Source: an uncultured SAR86 cluster bacterium (GTDB lineage: Bacteria > Pseudomonadota > Gammaproteobacteria > Magnimaribacterales > Magnimaribacteraceae). From it: 64,000 nt of DNA. Below are positions 26,277 to 35,243 of this stretch, piece by piece. The notes beneath the pieces were generated by a model that worked only from the letters and a program-made list of their open reading frames with translations, was not told where the DNA came from and searched no databases. Every line of letters starts with the position of its first letter. Position 1 is the stretch's first letter. The position numbers and the translations under genes were made by a program. The DNA lies in NCBI GenBank assembly GCA_902618945.1, contig CACNCK010000002.1, forward strand, positions 107,238 through 171,237, written 5' to 3'.

Positions 26277-27548
26277 ATGGAAAAAAATTTAATTAGTTTT
26301 TTGCCTGTAATAGAGAAAAACGAAAAGATAATTTTGTTAAGAGCTTTCTTATTTTTCTTTTTCGTTTTGGCTTCTTGGTATGCATTACGACCCGTTAGAA
26401 ATGAATTAGCAGTTCAAGGAGGAATTTATAATCTTCCTTGGTTATTGATGGGAGTTATGCTGGCTATGCTCATTATCAATCCTATCTATTCCTGGTTGGT
26501 TTCTCGTATAAATCAAAATCGTTTAATTCTCTATATCTACTCTTTCTTCATTCTGAATTTAATCCTATTTTTAACAATGTGGACATTTACAGGAGAAGAC
26601 GGTCGTATCTGGACAGGCAGAGCTTTCTATATCTGGGCAAATGTATACTCATTTTTTGTTGTATCCATTTTTTGGGTAACTATGATTAATTTCTTTTCGC
26701 ATACAGATTCAAAAAAATTCTTTGGTATTATCAGCGCAGGAGGTTCATTAGGGGCTTTTTTTGGATCTACTGTTGCAAGATACTTTTCAACTGAAATTTG
26801 TGGCAATACCTCTATTTCTGATTTAGGGCCTATGAGCTTGATAGTTTTTTCCATTTTTTCACTTCTTTTCGCAATATTTTTTTCTAGGACATTCAAGCCT
26901 AGAGCGTTAGATATGAACAATTCCCCAAAAGAGTTAGGTGGTTCTAGCTTTGAAGCAATTCAAAATATTATCAAAGATCCCGCTATAAGGAATATAGGCC
27001 TTTATGTCATCTTATTCACTATGTTAATGACAACCTCTTGGATGATTTCTTTAGGAATTGTTGAGGAATGGTCAAAAGATCCATGCGAAAGGACTGGCTT
27101 TTTTGCAAGAATAGAGCAAATTGTTACTCCTTTAACTCTTTTAATGCAGCTCTTCCTTGCTTCCTATATCTTACGAAGAGTAGGTTCCTTAGCTGTGCTA
27201 TCTATTTACGGTGTCTTGTTTGCCATTGCTTTCATGGCTTATGCTTTTTATCCAACCATTACAACTGTGATGATGGTTGTGATAAGTCTGAGAATATTTG
27301 AATATGGACTAAATAAGCCTACTAGAGAGTCAATTTACACAAAGCTAAAACAACAAGATAGATATAAATCAACGGTTTTCATAGATACCTTTCTTGCAAG
27401 ATCTGGCGATGTTATTGGAGGATGGTTTGTAAGAGGTTTAGTTGGAACTGGAATAGCGGTATTATCCGTCACATGGGCCGCATTACCTTTTGCGTTATTT
27501 ATCTCTTACATGGGTTTCCAAGTAAATAAGGCAGTTAATGATGAGTGA
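26277..27548 (+). CDS. NTP/NDP-exchange-type (AAA/MFS-related) transporter
   Basis: A 423-residue membrane protein with about 12 helices. The opening LASWYALRPVRNELAVQGG and the loop LPWLLMGVMLAMLIINPIYSWLVSR match the bacterial group annotated as NTP/NDP exchange transporters, distant relatives of the ATP/ADP translocases of intracellular bacteria. In free-living bacteria the substrate is not established. It overlaps the Rieske ferredoxin start by 11 bases. Confidence 0.78.
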   Translation: MEKNLISFLPVIEKNEKIILLRAFLFFFFVLASWYALRPVRNELAVQGGIYNLPWLLMGVMLAMLIINPIYSWLVSRINQNRLILYIYSFFILNLILFLTMWTFTGEDGRIWTGRAFYIWANVYSFFVVSIFWVTMINFFSHTDSKKFFGIISAGGSLGAFFGSTVARYFSTEICGNTSISDLGPMSLIVFSIFSLLFAIFFSRTFKPRALDMNNSPKELGGSSFEAIQNIIKDPAIRNIGLYVILFTMLMTTSWMISLGIVEEWSKDPCERTGFFARIEQIVTPLTLLMQLFLASYILRRVGSLAVLSIYGVLFAIAFMAYAFYPTITTVMMVVISLRIFEYGLNKPTRESIYTKLKQQDRYKSTVFIDTFLARSGDVIGGWFVRGLVGTGIAVLSVTWAALPFALFISYMGFQVNKAVNDE

Positions 27549-27864
27549 TGAATTTATTAACGTTGCAGACATAACTGATATAGAAATTAATCAATCTCAA
27601 TCTGTAGAATTAGAAGGAAAAGCTGTATTAATTTGTCATACAACCAAGGGAATATTTGCTGTAGAGGATAAATGCAGCCATGCAGATATTCCTCTTTGTG
27701 GAGGACAAATTATAGATAATTTCATAACTTGTCCTGTTCATGGAGCTGTATTTGATCTAACTGATGGATCTGTACAGTCACCTCCAGCCTTCGAAGATCT
27801 AGAAACTTTTGAAGTACAAATTGAGGGTACTTCTATTAGTGTTAAAAAAAGTTTTTCAGAGTAA
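27538..27864 (+). CDS. Rieske [2Fe-2S] ferredoxin
   Basis: A 108-residue soluble Rieske protein of the non-heme dioxygenase ferredoxin or NirD type. The cluster ligands are CSH in DKCSHADIPLCGG and CPVH in ITCPVHGAVFDL. It transfers electrons to an oxygenase or reductase; no oxygenase alpha subunit is next to it, so the partner is unknown. It overlaps the upstream transporter by 11 bases, and the crotonase starts 10 nt downstream. Confidence 0.93.
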   Translation: MMSDEFINVADITDIEINQSQSVELEGKAVLICHTTKGIFAVEDKCSHADIPLCGGQIIDNFITCPVHGAVFDLTDGSVQSPPAFEDLETFEVQIEGTSISVKKSFSE

Positions 27865-27874
27865 TATTAATTAT

Positions 27875-28705
27875 ATGGATTATGAATTTATTGACTGTAT
27901 TGAAATCGAGCCTTCAATGTGGCGTATTTTCTTAAATAGGCCTAATAAAAGAAATGCTCTTTGCAACCCATTAAGAAAAGAACTTTTCAATTGTTTAGAG
28001 GCTTTAGATAATGACTCTAAAGTAAAAGTTATCATCATATCTGGTAAGGGGTCATGTTTCTGCGCAGGATACGATCTTTCATATGATAACAGCAAAGATT
28101 TACCATACCATGCCAGTAAGACAGATGGGTTTTGGCCACGCCATGTTGTTGAAGGAGCCTTTAAGATATGGGATCTTTCAACACCCGTCATTGCAGAAGT
28201 GCATGGCTATTGTTTGGCAGGAGGAACAGAACTCGCAGCTTCATGTGATCTTGTTTATTGTTCAGATGATGCTGAAATAGGGTATCCAGTAGTTCGATCA
28301 ATGAGCCCTCCAGATAATCAATTCTTTCCTTGGTTGTTGGGAATGAGAAACGCAATGGAGATGATGCTTACTGGAGAAACAATAACAGGAAAACAAGCAG
28401 CAGAAAATGGGTTTGCAAATAAGTCTTTCTCTGCTGACATTTTGTCAAAAGAGGTCGAGAAAATTGCAAGTAAAGTAGCAAAAGTGCCTTCGGACATACA
28501 GGCGATCAATAAAAGATCAATACATAGACAGATGGAGATTATGGGTATGAGAGATGGCATAAGGGCCGGTACAGAATTACAAGCTCTTGCCATGCACAGT
28601 AATTCCACTAAAGAACATCTCAAAGAGCTTTCATCAGGATTAAAAGAAGCATTGGATAATAGAGACAAAGACTTTGGTGACTATAGGACAAAAAACAAAA
28701 CATAA
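27875..28705 (+). CDS. enoyl-CoA hydratase/isomerase family protein
   Basis: A 276-residue crotonase. Oxyanion-hole segments are CFCAGYDLSYD and HGYCLAGGTELAASCDLVY. The catalytic glutamates of classical hydratases are not obvious (EIGYPVVRSMSPPDN in that region), so hydratase activity is uncertain and isomerase or hydrolase activity is possible. The track start at 27809 would overlap the Rieske gene; ATG 27875 is preferred. Confidence 0.88.
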   Translation: MDYEFIDCIEIEPSMWRIFLNRPNKRNALCNPLRKELFNCLEALDNDSKVKVIIISGKGSCFCAGYDLSYDNSKDLPYHASKTDGFWPRHVVEGAFKIWDLSTPVIAEVHGYCLAGGTELAASCDLVYCSDDAEIGYPVVRSMSPPDNQFFPWLLGMRNAMEMMLTGETITGKQAAENGFANKSFSADILSKEVEKIASKVAKVPSDIQAINKRSIHRQMEIMGMRDGIRAGTELQALAMHSNSTKEHLKELSSGLKEALDNRDKDFGDYRTKNKT

Positions 28706-29042
28706 AATACTGATTATTTTTGTCAGTTTCATTTTAAGCTCCTGCTCAAATTCAACTCAACCAAATGGTGTTGAATGGAGTGGCCCACTTAATTTCATGC
28801 ATGTTACAAAAGAAAAAATGGAAATGATTTATTCGGTTAATGTCACAGGACAAAAAGTTTTTCTTGATGGTTTCTACGAAGTCACTAAAAAAAATACTGA
28901 TGAAGTCCTGTTCCGTTTAAAAGTTGAAGAATTAGAGCTTGGAAATAGAGAGGATGGAAGAAGCTTTTGTAGAGTATGGGGTGAGATTGATGAAAGCAAT
29001 ATCCAAAGTTACTTGTTCGCTCTTGATTGTAAGCCAATCTAA
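28674..29042 (+). CDS. small lipoprotein of unknown function
   Basis: A 122-residue protein with a lipobox (IIFVSFILSSC) and a polar mature domain rich in strands. It overlaps the crotonase 3' end by about 30 bases and uses TTG (28674) or GTG (28677) as start. The stop is 3 nt before the cytochrome gene, which suggests it belongs to that unit. Not recognised. Confidence 0.6.
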   Translation: MVTIGQKTKHKILIIFVSFILSSCSNSTQPNGVEWSGPLNFMHVTKEKMEMIYSVNVTGQKVFLDGFYEVTKKNTDEVLFRLKVEELELGNREDGRSFCRVWGEIDESNIQSYLFALDCKPI

Positions 29043-29045
29043 TAG

Positions 29046-29579
29046 ATGAAAGCTGATTTTTTAAAGTCCCAAAAAATAATTCATTGGATAATGGCTATCA
29101 TTATCATGCTGGATCTCAATATCGCACAAAAATTTGGAGGAGAGATGGATATTTTGGATAGGCTGGAGTCAAGGATTGATCACACTAGTGTCGGACTATT
29201 CATAACATTTCTTTTTTTATTGAGAGTCTTTTTGAGATATAAATATGGATCTCCAGGTTTTCCCTACTCTATGTCTAGATGGCAAGTAATCTCAGCTAAA
29301 GTTGGTCATTACGGACTTTACTTCTTGATGGGTGGATTAATTGTTACTGGTTTGTTGACAGCAAGATATGCAACTGACCCGATTCTTGCTTTTAATACGT
29401 TAAATCTAACGATGGGCAATGGAGATCTACAAATTTATAACGTAATTAGATTTTTTCATGAGGTTTTTACAAATTTAATAATAGCCTTTATCGCTATTCA
29501 TATTTTCGCCTCAATGTATCATCATTTCATTGCTAAAGATTCAATAACTTTGAATATGATTAAATTTTGGAAGAATTGA
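29046..29579 (+). CDS. cytochrome b561 family protein
   Basis: A 177-residue four-helix membrane cytochrome. Candidate heme ligands are His in SQKIIHWIMA, HTSVGLFIT, VGHYGLYFLMGG and FHEVFTNLIIAFIAIHIF, the arrangement of bacterial CybB-type cytochromes that carry electrons from quinol. It lies 3 nt after a lipoprotein gene and converges with the FAD monooxygenase. Confidence 0.88.
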   Translation: MKADFLKSQKIIHWIMAIIIMLDLNIAQKFGGEMDILDRLESRIDHTSVGLFITFLFLLRVFLRYKYGSPGFPYSMSRWQVISAKVGHYGLYFLMGGLIVTGLLTARYATDPILAFNTLNLTMGNGDLQIYNVIRFFHEVFTNLIIAFIAIHIFASMYHHFIAKDSITLNMIKFWKN

Positions 29580-29604
29580 TTAAAGTCCAACTAAATTTAG
29601 CCTA

Positions 29605-31119
29605 TTAATTCATTATTCTCATTTTTAAGTCGTTGATAAGCATATCAATAGAAATATTTGAATTTGTAGATCCAAAAATATATCTATCAGGTCTAACTAG
29701 GAAGGCTCTATCCTTTTCCATAAAAGATTTCATCCAAGGATTTTTCTCAATATATTTCTTTTCAAGAATGACTAACTTACATTCTATTAAATCAAGAAAT
29801 TCATAATGATCTTCAGAAATTTCCAAAGGAGATTTTGATATCAAAGAAAAGTTTTTCCCTAGAATATGATCCATTCTCTTTACAACTTCTTTATTGTAAT
29901 ACTCTACGGGTTGGGGAAAAATCTCTCCAGCATTCATTGACTGATCAGCCTTTCCACCAAAAAAAAGACCTTTCGTAAGATTAGGTAATATAAAAGATCC
30001 ATAACCCTTCTGAACTAAATCCTGTGATACCTCCTCTGGAGTTTCTGCCTCAGCATAAGCTTCCATTAATTCTCCAATACCCGCAGAATTTTTCACAACA
30101 AATCTAGAATGCGGAATTCTCTCTATTTCGAAGCTATCAACTAAATTTGTATTTAACTTATTTTTAATTGATGCCGCGATTTTCCAGGATAAGTTAACTG
30201 CATCTCTATAACCAGACATCATACCTTCTCCCATAAATGGAGGAGCTTGATGGGCGGCATCGCCTATTAAAAAGCATTTACCTTTCTGAAAATTTTTAGC
30301 AATTACCGAATGGAACTGATAAACAGCCTTTCTTATGATTTTATATTCTTCTGGCTGCAACCATTTAGCTATTAGCTCGTGAATGGTTTTGTCATCTAAG
30401 AAGCTTTCCTTATCTTCATGCTCATGAATAATGAATTCCCATCTTCGAAAAGGTAAGTGAGAAGGAACAAAAGTTGCAAGCCTTTCTTTATCACAAACTT
30501 GTATTAACTTATCACCAAGTTTATCAGGCTCATTTAGTTCAACATCAATAACAATCCAATCACGATTATAATTTAAGTCCTCTTGAGAGATGCCTAGCTG
30601 TTTTCTTACAAGACTTGATCCTCCATCAGAGCCTATTAAATATCTAGAAGTAAAATCTTTCTCTTCTTGATTATTTAAATTGATAGTTTTAAAACTTACA
30701 GATTCTTGATTTTGATCAAGACTTATGAATTCATGTTCTAACATAATTTCAACATTAGAATTTTCTAATTTTTTTCTTATATCACGATCTGTGTAGGGCT
30801 GATGAAATAGGCTTGATGCCGGCCAACCATTTGCTGATACAAAACCTTTTAAATCAATAGAACCACCAATAATTTCCAAATTCTTGTCAGAAAAGTAAGC
30901 ACCCCCAAGAATAGTGCTATTTTTAAGGTAAATGTCTTCAATTCCAGCTAATTGCGACATTCTAAAACCTTGATCGCTAACAGTTACTGCTCTAGGAAGA
31001 TTGTAAATATCTTTTTCTTTATCGATGCACAGGACTCTCAAACCGTATGATTCTAAGAGAAGTGCGGCCATACTTCCGGCAGGTCCTATACCTATGATGG
31101 CTACATCAAAATGATTCAC
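29605..31119 (-). CDS. FAD-dependent aromatic monooxygenase (MhpA/PheA-like)
   Basis: A 504-residue class A flavoprotein hydroxylase. Motifs: GIGPAGSMAALLLESYG (FAD ADP site), a DG motif in LIGSDGGSSLVRKQLG, and GDAAHQAPPFMGEGMMSG (FAD ribityl site). The C-terminal thioredoxin-like domain fits phenol and hydroxyphenylpropionate hydroxylases. It would hydroxylate a phenolic ring with NAD(P)H and O2. It overlaps the GST gene by one base and is the last gene of the operon beginning near 34284. Confidence 0.92.
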   Translation of the reverse strand: MNHFDVAIIGIGPAGSMAALLLESYGLRVLCIDKEKDIYNLPRAVTVSDQGFRMSQLAGIEDIYLKNSTILGGAYFSDKNLEIIGGSIDLKGFVSANGWPASSLFHQPYTDRDIRKKLENSNVEIMLEHEFISLDQNQESVSFKTINLNNQEEKDFTSRYLIGSDGGSSLVRKQLGISQEDLNYNRDWIVIDVELNEPDKLGDKLIQVCDKERLATFVPSHLPFRRWEFIIHEHEDKESFLDDKTIHELIAKWLQPEEYKIIRKAVYQFHSVIAKNFQKGKCFLIGDAAHQAPPFMGEGMMSGYRDAVNLSWKIAASIKNKLNTNLVDSFEIERIPHSRFVVKNSAGIGELMEAYAEAETPEEVSQDLVQKGYGSFILPNLTKGLFFGGKADQSMNAGEIFPQPVEYYNKEVVKRMDHILGKNFSLISKSPLEISEDHYEFLDLIECKLVILEKKYIEKNPWMKSFMEKDRAFLVRPDRYIFGSTNSNISIDMLINDLKMRIMN

Positions 31120-32042
31120 TAATTTAATGCACTTAGTTCCTTATGAAAGGATTTAAGAAATGGATTATTTTGAATGGCATAGTTTAGCTCTTTTATACCT
31201 TTTTGAAGGTTAGGATTGTTTTGATCTACTATTCCTTTTATGAAACTATCTCTTTGTTTGATTTTTTCATAGTAAGCATTGATGAATGGTTTTTTTTCAA
31301 GCAAAAGACCGTTCCAACCGCACTCATCAAGGCGATGAAGGATAACGGACCAACTTATATCTGCAAGAGAGAAATTGTTAGATGCAAGCCAATCTTTTTT
31401 ACTTGATGACAGTTCAGTTTCTAACTCGCATAAATGGTTATTCAGTTCTTTAAAAGCAGATTTAATGAGATTTTGAATCGGTGGTAATTTTATGAAATTA
31501 AACCCAAATATTTTTAGCAGCAAAAAAATAAATACTCTCTGTTTCATTGGATGAGAAATTAATCCTTTCATAACTTCTAGGATAGAGACGTTTTTTAGCA
31601 TAGTGGTAAAAAGTGGAAAGGTAAGGGGTCCAATCGTATTACCGGCATATTTCTCATGACCTTTTATTGGATTTCCGACCATCGACGCTTTATCTGTCCA
31701 ATAATTTATTGATTCAACATCACGATCTTCAAGCGTATTTAAGTTTTCCTTACTATTGAATATGAATTTAATTTGTTCATGTGATTCGTATATAGGCCTG
31801 CCTTTATTGAGCAAGACAGGAACGGTTGCTCCTGGATTTATTTTTAAAAATGATTTTGAGGCCACTTCATATTTTCCTGTTTCAATCAGATCTATATGTT
31901 TTGAATCATATTTGAAACCTACTTCATGAAGACAAATTCTAACTTTCCTGGAACACAGTGAAAAATCATTATGATAAAGGGTCCATTCTGCTGAGGTTTG
32001 CTCGACTAGGAAATCTTGAAGGCCTACTTGCATCCTATGCAT
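31119..32042 (-). CDS. glutathione S-transferase family protein
   Basis: A 307-residue GST, longer than the usual 200-250. The thioredoxin-like domain starts WTLYHNDFSLCSRKVRICLHEVG with a catalytic Ser/Cys site (SLCSRK), a cis-Pro in GATVPVLL, and YESHEQI. The helical C domain contains WLASNNFSLADISWSVILHRL. In this catabolic setting a maleylpyruvate-isomerase-like or reductive dehalogenase-like role is possible but unproven. The start may be either of two nearby Met codons. Confidence 0.87.
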   Translation of the reverse strand: MHRMQVGLQDFLVEQTSAEWTLYHNDFSLCSRKVRICLHEVGFKYDSKHIDLIETGKYEVASKSFLKINPGATVPVLLNKGRPIYESHEQIKFIFNSKENLNTLEDRDVESINYWTDKASMVGNPIKGHEKYAGNTIGPLTFPLFTTMLKNVSILEVMKGLISHPMKQRVFIFLLLKIFGFNFIKLPPIQNLIKSAFKELNNHLCELETELSSSKKDWLASNNFSLADISWSVILHRLDECGWNGLLLEKKPFINAYYEKIKQRDSFIKGIVDQNNPNLQKGIKELNYAIQNNPFLKSFHKELSALN

Positions 32043-32060
32043 TTGTTTTAGAGCTAACTA

Positions 32061-32834
32061 TTAGACAATAAGGTGATGTCCACCATCCATGAGCATTGTC
32101 TCACCCGTTACTACTTTTGATATTTCAATAAAGTTATAAATACCTTCAGCAACTTGTTCTGGAGTAACGGTAAGTTTTAGTGGAGTAGTAGAAGTTAAAT
32201 TCTCCTTAGCTGCATTATAAAGATCATCACCCATGCCTTTTCTTAGCCAATCTCCTTGAATAAAACCAGGGCAAATTGCATTGACTCTTATAGGACCAAG
32301 ATTTCTGGCCATAGATTTCGTCATTGTATTTAGCGCACCTTTTGATGATGCATAGGCAAGAGAGCTACCAATGCCTTTTATCCCTGCAATTGAAGAGATA
32401 TTCACAACACTTGGATTATCACTTTTCATTAACATTTCTTTACAAGCCTTTACCATCTGGAAGGGCCCCACAACATTAACTTTGTAAATATGTAAAAAAT
32501 CATCAGCATCTAAACCATCAAGATCGGCATGATTAAATACAAATTTTGTTGTTCCAGCATTATTTACAAGAGAGTCGATTCTTCCCCATTTTTCGATCGT
32601 TTGATGGACTGTTTCTACGCAATCATCATTCTCAGAAACATCTGCCGTTATGGCTAGAGCTTCGACTCCCAATCCCTCACATTCTTGGACTATATCATTT
32701 GCATCTTGAATCGTGCTTGTACATGTTATTGTCACATTCCACCCCTTTGAGGCGAGCAATTTTGCTGTAGCTGCTCCAACGCCTCTACTTCCACCAGTTA
32801 TTATTGCTACTTTATTGGATGTTGCATTAGCCAT
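32061..32834 (-). CDS. SDR family oxidoreductase
   Basis: A 257-residue short-chain dehydrogenase: TGGSRGVG cofactor motif, NNAG, NISSIAGIKG, YASSKGAL catalytic Tyr/Lys, and C-terminal TGETMLMDGGHHLIV. Substrate unknown. It is the third gene from the end of the aromatic-type operon and could dehydrogenate a hydroxylated or ring-cleavage intermediate. Confidence 0.92.
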   Translation of the reverse strand: MANATSNKVAIITGGSRGVGAATAKLLASKGWNVTITCTSTIQDANDIVQECEGLGVEALAITADVSENDDCVETVHQTIEKWGRIDSLVNNAGTTKFVFNHADLDGLDADDFLHIYKVNVVGPFQMVKACKEMLMKSDNPSVVNISSIAGIKGIGSSLAYASSKGALNTMTKSMARNLGPIRVNAICPGFIQGDWLRKGMGDDLYNAAKENLTSTTPLKLTVTPEQVAEGIYNFIEISKVVTGETMLMDGGHHLIV

Positions 32835-32850
32835 ATTTAAATCCCATCAA

Positions 32851-33372
32851 TTATCTATTCACAAACTCTTTTGTACTTTGTTCTTTAAGTACAAAACCTG
32901 GTTTATCTTTGAATGTATTTTCTACCCATTTTAAGGCATCTTTTTCGTCTAACTCTGGATTCCATGGCTCACCTTGGGGTTGTTCTACATCCCAGGGAGT
33001 ATCTAAAAATATCTCCATCCCATTATTTTCAGGATCATTGAAATAAAAGGATAGCGCATTTCCATGACATAAAGGCATGTATTCATGATTGATAGCATCA
33101 AATTTCTTTTTGAATTCTTTCAATTCTGAATATGTTTCAACTCTAAATGAAATGTGGTTCAAAGCAGTTGGAGTTCCTAAATCTTCTCTACCTAGTACAA
33201 ATGCTAATTGATGATGTTCATCTGGATCATAACTAATAAAGATTATTTCAGGACCATTTTCAAAGATTGGGCCACTGTCACTAACTTTAAAGCCCAAAGT
33301 ATTTATATAAAAATCTAATATTTTTTCTTTATCTTTAATATTAAGTACTGTGTGTGACCATCCTAGTTTCAT
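32851..33372 (-). CDS. VOC-family protein, possible extradiol dioxygenase
   Basis: A 173-residue single vicinal-oxygen-chelate domain protein. It begins MKLGWSHTVLNIKDKEKILDFY; the second module begins TALNHISFRVE and ends with GMEIFLDTPWDV. The two histidines and the glutamate match the His-His-Glu iron site of type I extradiol dioxygenases, although full-length ring-cleavage enzymes are usually larger. The operon context (aromatic hydroxylase, FAH hydrolase) supports ring cleavage. Confidence 0.82.
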   Translation of the reverse strand: MKLGWSHTVLNIKDKEKILDFYINTLGFKVSDSGPIFENGPEIIFISYDPDEHHQLAFVLGREDLGTPTALNHISFRVETYSELKEFKKKFDAINHEYMPLCHGNALSFYFNDPENNGMEIFLDTPWDVEQPQGEPWNPELDEKDALKWVENTFKDKPGFVLKEQSTKEFVNR

Positions 33373-33420
33373 CTCTTCACCAATTTTATTATCTATTTAT
33401 TCTATCTAAGCAAGCTTGTC

Positions 33421-34284
33421 TTACTCAACCCCCGAATGATTTGTAATTCTTTTGCATACATTTTCTAATGAACCAAGACCTTCAATACTTGTCGTGAGAA
33501 CATCGCCTTCTTTTAGGAATTTACCTTCCATTACACCAACACCCCCAGGTGTTCCTGTAAAAATTACATCGCCAACATTAAGAGTAACTATCTCAGATAG
33601 ATATTTAATAATGGAAGGAATATCGAATATAAGATCATTTGTGTTGTCATTTTGCCTTATTTCATCATTGACCTTACATTTTATATTGAGTTTTTCCTTA
33701 TTTTCCAAAGCATCTAACGAGACAAGGTAAGGACCCATGGGTCCGAAAGTATCAAACGATTTACCTAGATTAAATTGAGGTGGTTTGGCAGCAAATTGCA
33801 CAACTCGATCTGAGATATCTTGACCTATACATAATCCAGCAACATGATCCCAGGCATCATCTACACTTATATCCTTTCCAGATTTACCAATGACAGCTAC
33901 TAATTCAGCTTCATAATCAACATGATCACTTCTCATTTCAATCTCTGCATGTGGCCCGACTAGGCAACTGGTATGCTTAGTAAATATCATGGGCACACTA
34001 GGTATTTCCATACCAGCCTCTTCGGCATGATTTCTATAATTTAAACCTACTGCATAACAATTTTTTGGTGAAGAAATAGGAGCATCTATCTTAGCTTCTT
34101 TTAATAAACCAGTAGGAGTTTTTTCATCTAAAGTACCATTCAATTCATGCAGTTCGTCCAAACGATTCAAGGCATTGAGTGTATCTTCATCGAAAGTATT
34201 ATTTGATATTACTTTCAGATCATAATAATGTTCACCTTTTACAAGAGCTGCTTTGCCAGATATGTTGGCTAATTTAAATGCCAT
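33421..34284 (-). CDS. fumarylacetoacetate hydrolase family protein
   Basis: A 287-residue FAH-fold enzyme. The catalytic domain contains CYAVGLNYRNHAEEAG, DYEAELVAVIGKSGKDI (metal-binding Glu residues), and GDVIFTGTPGGVGV. Family members hydrolyse C-C bonds of acylpyruvates or isomerise ring-cleavage products. It is the first gene of the minus-strand aromatic-type operon and fits the step after ring opening. Confidence 0.92.
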   Translation of the reverse strand: MAFKLANISGKAALVKGEHYYDLKVISNNTFDEDTLNALNRLDELHELNGTLDEKTPTGLLKEAKIDAPISSPKNCYAVGLNYRNHAEEAGMEIPSVPMIFTKHTSCLVGPHAEIEMRSDHVDYEAELVAVIGKSGKDISVDDAWDHVAGLCIGQDISDRVVQFAAKPPQFNLGKSFDTFGPMGPYLVSLDALENKEKLNIKCKVNDEIRQNDNTNDLIFDIPSIIKYLSEIVTLNVGDVIFTGTPGGVGVMEGKFLKEGDVLTTSIEGLGSLENVCKRITNHSGVE

Positions 34285-34361
34285 GAGATCTCCTATCTTT
34301 TAATAAATTGATTATAGGCATTTCTTAATATTTTATAAGCTTTATATACCGATAAAAATTT

Positions 34362-35243
34362 ATGGAAAGGAAAACTTTTACAAATAAAGAAGGTGAAAAC
34401 TTCTCTTACTTGGTTCATCAATCTGAGAGCAATAGTAAGAATTTTGTTTTCTTTCACGCAACAGGTTTTAACTCGGAAACTTATAAGATTCTTTTCGACA
34501 AACTGTTATCTCATTATGACAATGAAATAAATATTTATGCTTTAGACCAGAGAGGGCATGGATTATCTGCTGCAAAATCGAATCCTATTGAGTTAAATAC
34601 CTGGGATGTTTTTGTCCGTGATGGCGAGGAATTTATTGAGAATATAAGCGGATCTGTGATCCTATCGGGACATTCTATGGGATCTATCATTGCCGCAAAG
34701 ATAGCTTCTTTAAACCCAAGCAAAGTCTCACATTTATTTATGATAGAGCCAGTTTTATATGGGCCAATGGAGTCTTTAAAATTTAGATTAAAGACACTGC
34801 TTCGTATCAATCGAGAGTTGGCTGTAGCTGGTGGTGCTGCAAAAAGAAGAAGAAACTTTTCTTCGATTGATGAGGCAGTCACTTCTTATACTGGAAGAGG
34901 CGCTTTTACCACTTGGTCACAAGAATGGATAGAAAATTATTTAAAGGGCGGAACTCAAAAAACTGATTCAGGTATTCAATTATCATGCTCTCCTAGTTGG
35001 GAAGCAGCAACTTTTAGATCATCCTCTATGGATAGTTGGAGATACCTCAAAAAAATAAAAATGAATGTTAAGGTAGTCTATGGAAACATTGGATCGACTT
35101 TTTCATCTCAAGCAAGAAGCGCATTATTTAAAATCGGTCCAAATTGGAAATCTAATTATTATAAAGAAGCTACCCATTTTCTCCCTATGGAATATACCGA
35201 CTCAATCATCAAAGATTTGGAATCTTACTTGGAAAATAATTAA
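34362..35243 (+). CDS. alpha/beta hydrolase
   Basis: A 293-residue alpha/beta-hydrolase. The oxyanion region is FFHATGF, nucleophile elbow SGHSMGS, and C-terminal His in EATHFLPMEY. Substrate unknown. It is divergent from the FAH gene and converges on the haloalkane dehalogenase with a 4-base overlap. Confidence 0.9.
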   Translation: MERKTFTNKEGENFSYLVHQSESNSKNFVFFHATGFNSETYKILFDKLLSHYDNEINIYALDQRGHGLSAAKSNPIELNTWDVFVRDGEEFIENISGSVILSGHSMGSIIAAKIASLNPSKVSHLFMIEPVLYGPMESLKFRLKTLLRINRELAVAGGAAKRRRNFSSIDEAVTSYTGRGAFTTWSQEWIENYLKGGTQKTDSGIQLSCSPSWEAATFRSSSMDSWRYLKKIKMNVKVVYGNIGSTFSSQARSALFKIGPNWKSNYYKEATHFLPMEYTDSIIKDLESYLENN

